Of a stretch of DNA of 49,288 nucleotides, positions 44,095 to 49,288 are shown piece after piece. Both the position numbers and the translations under genes were made by a program. Below the pieces are notes generated by a model, which was not told the origin of the DNA, did no database searches, and worked only from the letters and a program-made list of their open reading frames with translations. Source of the DNA: Verrucomicrobiota bacterium (lineage in GTDB: Bacteria; Verrucomicrobiota; Verrucomicrobiia; Limisphaerales; UBA11320); NCBI GenBank assembly GCA_016199985.1, contig JACQFQ010000040.1, positions 1 to 49,288 on the forward strand, written 5' to 3'. The stretch's first letter is position 1. Each line of letters starts with the position of its first letter.

Positions 44095-44897
44095 ACGCCA
44101 CGCCTCGAAACTCAAAGCGCCTCAAGCGGAAGGCGGCGTTCACGCTGATAGAGCTGCTCGTCGTGGTCGCCGTCATCGGGATACTCGCCGCGATGATACT
44201 GCCCTCGCTGGCTCGAGCGAAGCGGATCGCGCATCAGACCGAGTGCCTCAACCTCATCCGACAGTGGGCCATCGCGTTTCATTCCTACACACTGGACAAC
44301 GACGGCATGATCCCTCGCGAAGGCTACCACGACCTCGGGAGCGTGTATCTCAACAGCTGGCCTCAGGTCATGGATGATAAGAGCAAGGACACCTGGTACA
44401 ACGGCCTTGCCAGCTACATGAACAATCTGCCGGCGTCCCGGTACGGCTCTTACAACTCCAGGCCCTCGTTCTATGGCCGCAACGCCCTGTTCCACTGCCC
44501 GAGCGCGCGCCTTCCTAAGGAGACACTGGAACCCAACACCCAAATCGCGATCTTCTCCCTGGCCATGAACTCGTTCCTGATAGAGTCTCCGAACGTGCCC
44601 ACAATCTCGTTCAACCGGATCAAGTCGCCCGCCAAGACGGTGTTGTTCCTGGACAATCTCCTGGAGGGCGAACCCAAAGTGGACGAGGATCAGGCAAAGA
44701 ACAATCTGGGCCAACCCTCCTCAGAAGCCGCGCGGTTTGCGGGCGTGCGTCACGACGGCAAGGGGAACCTTGCGTTCGGGGATCTGCATGTTGAATCGCT
44801 GCCGGGAAACAAGGTTGTCCAGACCAATCCGGGGCGCGGAAAGGGCGGCGCAATTGAGCCCGAGGTGGAAATCATCTGGTTTCCTGACCTTCGCTGA
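44091..44897 (+). CDS. Type II secretion/type IV pilin-like pseudopilin
   Basis: 268 residues from ATG 44091 (AGGAA upstream). The N-terminus is a prepilin leader and hydrophobic stem: RKAAFTLIELLVVVAVIGIL, with cleavage expected before Phe and Glu at mature position 5. The C-terminal part matches the verrucomicrobial/planctomycete 'prepilin-type H-X9-DG' group: the late segment 'RHDGKGNLAFGDLHVES' gives the spaced H and DG. Such proteins are thought to be assembled by a type II secretion-like machine; the mature protein would be surface-exposed or part of a pseudopilus. It is coupled to the LTD/Ig gene by a 4-base ATGA overlap, so these two probably work together. No secretion ATPase or peptidase gene is nearby. 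Confidence 0.9.
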   Translation: MNATPRNSKRLKRKAAFTLIELLVVVAVIGILAAMILPSLARAKRIAHQTECLNLIRQWAIAFHSYTLDNDGMIPREGYHDLGSVYLNSWPQVMDDKSKDTWYNGLASYMNNLPASRYGSYNSRPSFYGRNALFHCPSARLPKETLEPNTQIAIFSLAMNSFLIESPNVPTISFNRIKSPAKTVLFLDNLLEGEPKVDEDQAKNNLGQPSSEAARFAGVRHDGKGNLAFGDLHVESLPGNKVVQTNPGRGKGGAIEPEVEIIWFPDLR

Positions 44898-44923
44898 CAC
44901 CCAGACACCGAGCCGCGCGCATC

Positions 44924-47140
44924 ATGTCGGACACACTCCAGTGCCAGCAGTGCCAGTCCCCCATCCCCAAGAACGCGCTTTTTGGCCTTTGCCAGAAGTG
45001 CCTCTTCGCGATCGCGACCGATCCGGACTCCGCCTCCCAAACGCGCGTCCAGCAGAAGGGAACTCGGCCGGAGCGCCGATTCGCGGACTATGAATTGGGC
45101 CGCCAAATCGGACGCGGCGGAATGGGGGTTGTGTATGAAGCCATCCAGGTCAGCCTTCATCGCCGCGTGGCGCTGAAAATGATCCTGGAGGCGCACATTG
45201 ATTCTCCCTCGGTCCGCCGCCGCTTCACCATCGAGGCCGAGGCCGCCGCAAAGCTCGACCACCCCAATATCGTCCCCATTTACGAGGTGGGAGAGCTCGA
45301 CGGACAACCCTTCCTGAGCATGAAGTTCATCGAAGGAGAATCGCTCAAGGACATGATTCATCATGGGCGCCTCTGCGTCGCCCCTCGAACAGGCCCCCTG
45401 CCAAAGAACGAAGTGAAGAGCCGGGAGCTGCTGGTCGCGCATCTCATCTCCGCCGTGGCTCAGGCGGTGCATCACGCGCACGAACAAGGCGTGCTCCACC
45501 GCGACCTCAAGCCCGCGAACATTCTCGTGGACGCCCAGGGGCGACCCCATCTGACAGACTTCGGCCTCGCGAAACTTCTGAATCAACTGCCCGCCACGAC
45601 GCACGCCAACCCCTTGACGATAGAGGGAACGGCGATGGGAACTCCGAGCTACATGTCTCCGGAGCAGGCGGCAGGAAGCCAGGTCACGGTCGCCTCGGAC
45701 GTGTACAGCCTCGGCGCCGTGCTCTATGAAATGCTCACCGGGCAGCCCCCGTTCAAGGCGGCGACCGCCCTCGAAACTCTGCGGATGGTGACAGACCAGC
45801 AGGCGCGTCGGCCGAGTTCGATGTTGCGGTTGATAGACCCCGATATCGAAACGATCTGCCTGAAGTGCCTGGATAAGAATCCCAGAGCCCGCTACCCCAG
45901 CGCCCTCGCGCTGGCCGAGGACCTGGATCGTTGGACTCGCAACGAGCCTATTCACGCTCGTCCCGTGGGGCCCATCCGGAGAGCGATGAGCTGGAGCGCG
46001 CGGAACAAGGTGGGCGCGGGCCTGATCGCCAGCCTCTGCCTGGGACTCACGCTCGCCCTGACCCTGCTCCACCTCACGAACCAACAGAGGCGTCGGCTGG
46101 ATCTGATGCGCGCGGAGCACCTCCAAAAGGTGACTCTGGGCGTGGAGGAGTTGTGGCTGGATCCCACAAAAACATACGCCCCCATCTTGTCCTCGGACCT
46201 CAAGGCCCTCGCGAACCTCGTCCCGCGAGACCCCGGCGCCCATGTGGAACGGCTCACCTTCGCAGTCCGAATCAATCAGGCCCCGGTGGCGCAGGCGATT
46301 GTCTACGCCCCTCTGCTTCACCACATCGAGGGGAAGATGGAGGCCATCCTGCATCGTCCTGTGGTCTTCGATCTCCGTCTGTACAAGATGTCGATGGGCC
46401 CGTCGCAGCCCGTGGTGAGGAATGAGACTGATTTCCAACGCATGGGCTCGCTCGCCTACATCCGCGCCAAGGAGGCCGCGCCTGGAATCCAAGCGGTGCT
46501 GCGAGAACTGCTGGACCGCGAGGCGGTTATTTTCGCTCGAAAACCCCTCGGCATCTCGACGCTCAGCCAGGTGAAAGGCCATCGCGTGGCGTTCGCGCAC
46601 ACGAATTCCACGCTCAGCTTTCTTGCCAAAGTCCATCTGGCGCGCGCTGGCGTGACAGCCTCGCAGTTGAGTTTGTACACGAACCTTGCCTACGTGGATC
46701 CGATGTACATTGGCAGCGCGAAGGACAACCCGAGCTCCCGTCCGGAAGGAGAAATGGACGCTGAAGGCTTGGCGCACAAGGCCGTTGTCCGGGCCGTGCT
46801 CCGCGGCGACTACGATGTGGGGGAGATTCAAGCGCGCTACTTCGAAAACTACCGTTACAAGCGAGGCGAACTCCTGGAGCTTGCGTCCTTCCAGGTCCCG
46901 AGCGACGTCCATGTGGCGAGCGCGGGCCTTTCCCCGATCATCGTCAAGGCGTTTCAGGAAGCGATGACTTCCCTGAAGAGCTCCCAGGAAAAGAAGATGT
47001 TGGCGCGGCTTCAGACCTCGGTGATCCAAGGCTTCCAGATCGCCACGGACCGCGATTACGATGAGATGCGGTCGATGATTCGAAACGAATGGCTCCAGTT
47101 CGAAACCGGAGTCGCTCCCTCCTCCCAGACGCGGCGCTGA
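44924..47140 (+). CDS. Transmembrane Ser/Thr kinase with extracytoplasmic phosphonate-binding-like domain
   Basis: 738 residues. N-terminal zinc ribbon (Cys7, Cys10, Cys23, Cys26). Hanks-type kinase (~55-340) with GRGGMGVVYEA, Lys85, HRDLKPANI (Asp194), DFG at 212-214, and a GTPSYMSPEQ activation segment; it looks catalytically complete. One transmembrane helix (~362-385), then a ~340-residue domain outside. That part (TFAVRINQAPVAQAIVYAPL, GHRVAFAHTNSTLSFLAKVH, LRGDYDVGEIQARYFENY, VASAGLSPIIVKAFQEAM) has the order and motifs of PhnD/SsuA-type periplasmic binding proteins, ligands phosphonate, phosphite or phosphate. It would sense a ligand outside and signal inward by phosphorylation. Neighbours are an FHA protein and a phytase-like esterase on the same strand. 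Confidence 0.88.
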   Translation: MSDTLQCQQCQSPIPKNALFGLCQKCLFAIATDPDSASQTRVQQKGTRPERRFADYELGRQIGRGGMGVVYEAIQVSLHRRVALKMILEAHIDSPSVRRRFTIEAEAAAKLDHPNIVPIYEVGELDGQPFLSMKFIEGESLKDMIHHGRLCVAPRTGPLPKNEVKSRELLVAHLISAVAQAVHHAHEQGVLHRDLKPANILVDAQGRPHLTDFGLAKLLNQLPATTHANPLTIEGTAMGTPSYMSPEQAAGSQVTVASDVYSLGAVLYEMLTGQPPFKAATALETLRMVTDQQARRPSSMLRLIDPDIETICLKCLDKNPRARYPSALALAEDLDRWTRNEPIHARPVGPIRRAMSWSARNKVGAGLIASLCLGLTLALTLLHLTNQQRRRLDLMRAEHLQKVTLGVEELWLDPTKTYAPILSSDLKALANLVPRDPGAHVERLTFAVRINQAPVAQAIVYAPLLHHIEGKMEAILHRPVVFDLRLYKMSMGPSQPVVRNETDFQRMGSLAYIRAKEAAPGIQAVLRELLDREAVIFARKPLGISTLSQVKGHRVAFAHTNSTLSFLAKVHLARAGVTASQLSLYTNLAYVDPMYIGSAKDNPSSRPEGEMDAEGLAHKAVVRAVLRGDYDVGEIQARYFENYRYKRGELLELASFQVPSDVHVASAGLSPIIVKAFQEAMTSLKSSQEKKMLARLQTSVIQGFQIATDRDYDEMRSMIRNEWLQFETGVAPSSQTRR

Positions 47141-47376
47141 CCGCGCAAGTCCACCTCCCTCGCGAGCCAGCGATCGTTCCCCCCGGCCCCGGACGGCCCG
47201 ATCGTCGATTGTTGCAAACTCCTCGTCCCCCTCCGGCCCGCGTTCCCGTGGAATAGGGTGAAATGAACGTCTGCGCCGCCACCGCCAAGATCAACCCTGG
47301 TTCTCCGATCCACTGGCCTCTGGCCGCCCGACGCTTCAGCTCCCCGGCCGCCACTCACTCCCAACCCAGTCTTTCT

Positions 47377-47871
47377 ATGCCCAAGCTCCATTTTCAAGGC
47401 CCGGTCCTGCCGGGAAAAACCTACGAACTTCTGCTCGAGAAAACCACGATCGGTCGGGGCGAGGAGAACGTCGTGTCGATCCCGGACCCGGAGTTGTCCC
47501 ACGCGCATTGTGAATTCCTGACCTACGGCGCCGAGGTGATCGTTCGGGACATCGGATCGCGAAATGGAACCTTCGTGAACGATCGACCGCTCCACAACCA
47601 GCAGACGCCGCTGCGCTCCGGCGACAAAGTGCGCTTCGGATCGATCGAGGTGGTGGTGGAGATCGAGCCCGAGGGCTTCACGGAAGACGCCACCGAGATG
47701 AGCGCGATCCATGCCATGGGCAACATTCTTCGCGAGATCCACGAGAGGCCGCGCCAGACCGCGCAGCCCGGCCTCGTGGTGGAATCCACCGAGCCTGCTC
47801 CCTCAGAGGAAACAGTTCCAATGCTTCCCCACCGCGCACCAACACCCAACAATCCAACGCAACCCACATGA
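47377..47871 (+). CDS. FHA-domain protein
   Basis: About 164 residues from ATG 47377, chosen because it begins the FHA domain directly; an upstream in-frame ATG (47263) adds sequence without family character. The FHA core (~20-95) keeps the phospho-threonine-binding residues: Gly26-Arg27 in TTIGRGEE, Ser41 and His44 in LSHAHCEF, and Ser61-Arg62-Asn63 in IGSRNGTFVND. FHA domains bind phosphothreonine peptides, so this is the natural partner of the kinase encoded 236 bases upstream. The C-terminal part (~110-164) is Pro/Glu/Thr-rich and probably disordered, with several Thr residues that could be phosphorylated. It overlaps the next gene by 4 bases (ATGA). Confidence 0.92.
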   Translation: MPKLHFQGPVLPGKTYELLLEKTTIGRGEENVVSIPDPELSHAHCEFLTYGAEVIVRDIGSRNGTFVNDRPLHNQQTPLRSGDKVRFGSIEVVVEIEPEGFTEDATEMSAIHAMGNILREIHERPRQTAQPGLVVESTEPAPSEETVPMLPHRAPTPNNPTQPT

Positions 47872-49157
47872 AACGACAACTTCGACGCATCCTTGCGGCC
47901 GCGACGCTGCTGGCCATCTCCTGCTCCACGGGACTGGGGCAAACCTCAACCAACCACGGCTTGGTCGGCGTGGGCCGCATCCCCTCCACGTCCTTTGACC
48001 AACTGGGCCCCAACCTCGACACGCTCGGAGGCATCGGATCCGCCATCTGGCTGGACCCGCTGAGCTTGACCCGCAGCGGCGACGAGGCCGGCGGATTCAC
48101 CTACGCAGGCGTCCTGTATTCAGCCCAAGATCGAGGGTTCGGCGACGGAGCGCAGGACTTCCACCCGCGCCTGCAGTCCTTCCAGGTCCAAATCACCCCC
48201 TACTACGGCGCCGCGCCGGCGCCCCAGACCCAAATCGCGCTGTCCAACACCGCCACGATGCTTCTCACCTACGACCTCACGAACACATTCACCGGCTTCG
48301 ACGCGGGCAGCCTGACGAGCGTCAACTTCCCGTCCTCGGAGGCGAATTCGCCGGGAAAAGGCCATAGGAGCCTGGATCCTGAAGGGCTCACGCGCGCGCT
48401 GGACGGAGGCTGGTACATCGCCGATGAGTACGGTCCCTTCATCTACAAGTTCAGCGCTGGAGGGAACCTGGATTACGCGATGCGGCCGCCCGCCGCGTTC
48501 CTCCCGAAGCGGGGCCCCTACCCCGCCGCCAACGCGTTCACCGCGACGAACCTGCCCACCAGCGGCCGTAGAAACAATCGAGGGTTCGAAGGCGTCAGCC
48601 TGACACCGGACGGCCGCCGATTGCTCACAGTTCTCCAAAGTCCCCTCGTCCAGGATGGCGGCGCCGGCAACCTGGCGCGCGCGGATCGATTGGTCGTCTT
48701 CGATGTCGACCCGGCGTCGGCGTCTTACCAACAGCCCATCGCCGAATACATCTATCCGCTGAGCCTCAACGGCAGCGCCACGACCAACCGGAACACCCCG
48801 CTGAGCGAAATCCTCGCTCTGAACAGCGTTCAGTTTCTCGTCATAGAACGCGACAACCTGGGTCTCGGCTCGGGCACAAACACCGTGCCCAGCTTCAAGC
48901 GGGTGATGATAGGCGATCTTTCGGTCGCCACCAACATCATCAACACAGGCTATGACCTGGAAGCGGGAGCGCCCGGACAGATCTCCTTCGCCCCGGGTTC
49001 GCTGCCCCCTGGTGTCGCTCCGGTTTCGCGCGTCGATCTCGTGAACCTGCTGGATCCCGGCGAGCTGGCAAGGTTCGGATTGAACCTCAGCACCAACCAG
49101 GATCTGAACACGCTCAACGAAAAATGGGAGGGTCTCGCGCTGCTGCCGCTAGTGTAG
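47868..49157 (+). CDS. Secreted phytase-type esterase-like protein (PF13449-like)
   Basis: 429 residues with a signal peptide (KRQLRRILAAATLLAISCSTGLGQ). The body is a propeller of the 'esterase-like activity of phytase' type: GGIGSAIWLDPLSL, GVLYSAQDRGFGD, DPEGLTRALDGGWYIADEYGP, NRGFEGVSLTPDGRRLLTVLQS, VLVIERDN-type (QFLVIERDNLGLG) and EKWEGLALL. The repeated acidic 'DPEG', 'NRGFEG' and 'ERDN' motifs are those of this family, which is predicted to hydrolyse phosphate esters or similar bonds; activity is not proven for most members. It is exported. It starts within the FHA stop (ATGA), so both are one transcript with the kinase upstream. The phosphate link fits the phosphonate-binding-like kinase. 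Confidence 0.85.
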   Translation: MKRQLRRILAAATLLAISCSTGLGQTSTNHGLVGVGRIPSTSFDQLGPNLDTLGGIGSAIWLDPLSLTRSGDEAGGFTYAGVLYSAQDRGFGDGAQDFHPRLQSFQVQITPYYGAAPAPQTQIALSNTATMLLTYDLTNTFTGFDAGSLTSVNFPSSEANSPGKGHRSLDPEGLTRALDGGWYIADEYGPFIYKFSAGGNLDYAMRPPAAFLPKRGPYPAANAFTATNLPTSGRRNNRGFEGVSLTPDGRRLLTVLQSPLVQDGGAGNLARADRLVVFDVDPASASYQQPIAEYIYPLSLNGSATTNRNTPLSEILALNSVQFLVIERDNLGLGSGTNTVPSFKRVMIGDLSVATNIINTGYDLEAGAPGQISFAPGSLPPGVAPVSRVDLVNLLDPGELARFGLNLSTNQDLNTLNEKWEGLALLPLV

Positions 49158-49175
49158 TGTCTCACAAACGACTGG

Positions 49176-49288
49176 AGTTATTTTTCCTTGGTTTTCCGCA
49201 TTCGCGGTTGAGTGCAACCGGGCTTGATTGTCTCCAGTGTTTGTTTGCATCTGCTTAGTTTTTCGACGATCGAATCCACTGTTGCCGT
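49176..49288 (-). CDS. Possible C-terminal fragment of a gene entering from the right edge
   Basis: On the minus strand a frame is open from the window edge to TAA (49176-49178), 36 residues: ATVDSIVEKLSRCKQTLETI, then a basic tail RMRKTKEK. The stretch is clearly A/T-richer than the rest of the window and uses AAA/ACA codons. It could be the end of a transposase or other acquired gene, but no motif proves it. The frame is short enough to be chance. Confidence 0.25.

Noticed and set aside
44750..47029. 759-residue minus-strand open frame across the kinase gene
   Set aside because: Shadow of the kinase, whose motifs are complete; the reverse product has no signal, fold or motif.

Overview
The window (about 49 kb, GC-rich) comes from a chromosome of a bacterium of the Planctomycetes-Verrucomicrobia-Chlamydiae superphylum, most likely a verrucomicrobium of the Pedosphaera/Limisphaerales type. 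This rests on gene content, not a database search: two planctomycete-type cytochrome c genes (DUF1549/DUF1553 and DUF1587/1592/1588/1585 types), a DUF1501 Tat-exported protein, a giant FG-GAP/UnbV protein, a pseudopilin with a 'FTLIELLVVVAVIGILAAM' N-terminus, a lamin-tail/Ig surface protein, an ECF-type sigma factor near a Ser/Thr kinase, and a decayed PEP-CTERM-like gene. I saw no rRNA, tRNA or CRISPR array.

Layout. (1) 1-2.8 kb: the 3' end of a REP-associated transposase, a GreA/GreB-like factor and a secreted GH10 xylanase. (2) 3.0-6.5 kb: an iron-sulfur operon with an IscR-like Rrf2 regulator, an IscU scaffold, an IscS-family protein and an Mrp/ApbC ATPase. The IscS-like protein has Arg at the PLP-lysine position and other active-site changes but keeps the persulfide cysteine and the IscU-docking C-terminus. 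The Mrp protein lacks the CxxC pair. A 21-bp operator-like palindrome abuts the regulator's start codon. (3) 6.6-17.5 kb: the FG-GAP protein, then on the minus strand a secreted twin-domain protein, a NarL-type response regulator, its propeller-type sensor kinase and a 2-hydroxyacid dehydrogenase. (4) 17.7-29.2 kb: a propeller protein plus a 1,400-residue cytochrome, converging on a minus-strand pair (cysteine hydrolase with carbohydrate-binding modules, CBM9-like protein) and a 1,236-residue triple-module secreted protein. (5) 29.7-40.6 kb: a zinc-ribbon SDR overlapping an amidohydrolase, then a minus-strand DUF1549/DUF1553-DUF1501 pair, a second propeller protein and a class C beta-lactamase-fold hydrolase. 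(6) 40.8-49.2 kb: a broken PEP-CTERM-like gene, then a plus-strand run of sigma factor, LTD/Ig protein, pseudopilin, transmembrane Ser/Thr kinase with a phosphonate-binding-protein-like C-terminal domain, FHA protein and secreted phytase-type esterase.

Much of the window is secreted polysaccharide-handling and surface protein genes plus their signalling. Three parts deserve most attention: the iron-sulfur operon with a seemingly PLP-independent IscS homologue; the kinase/FHA/sigma/esterase run, which reads as a possible phosphorus-sensing unit; and a shared C-terminal segment on four otherwise unrelated exported proteins, which may be an undescribed anchoring or sorting module.
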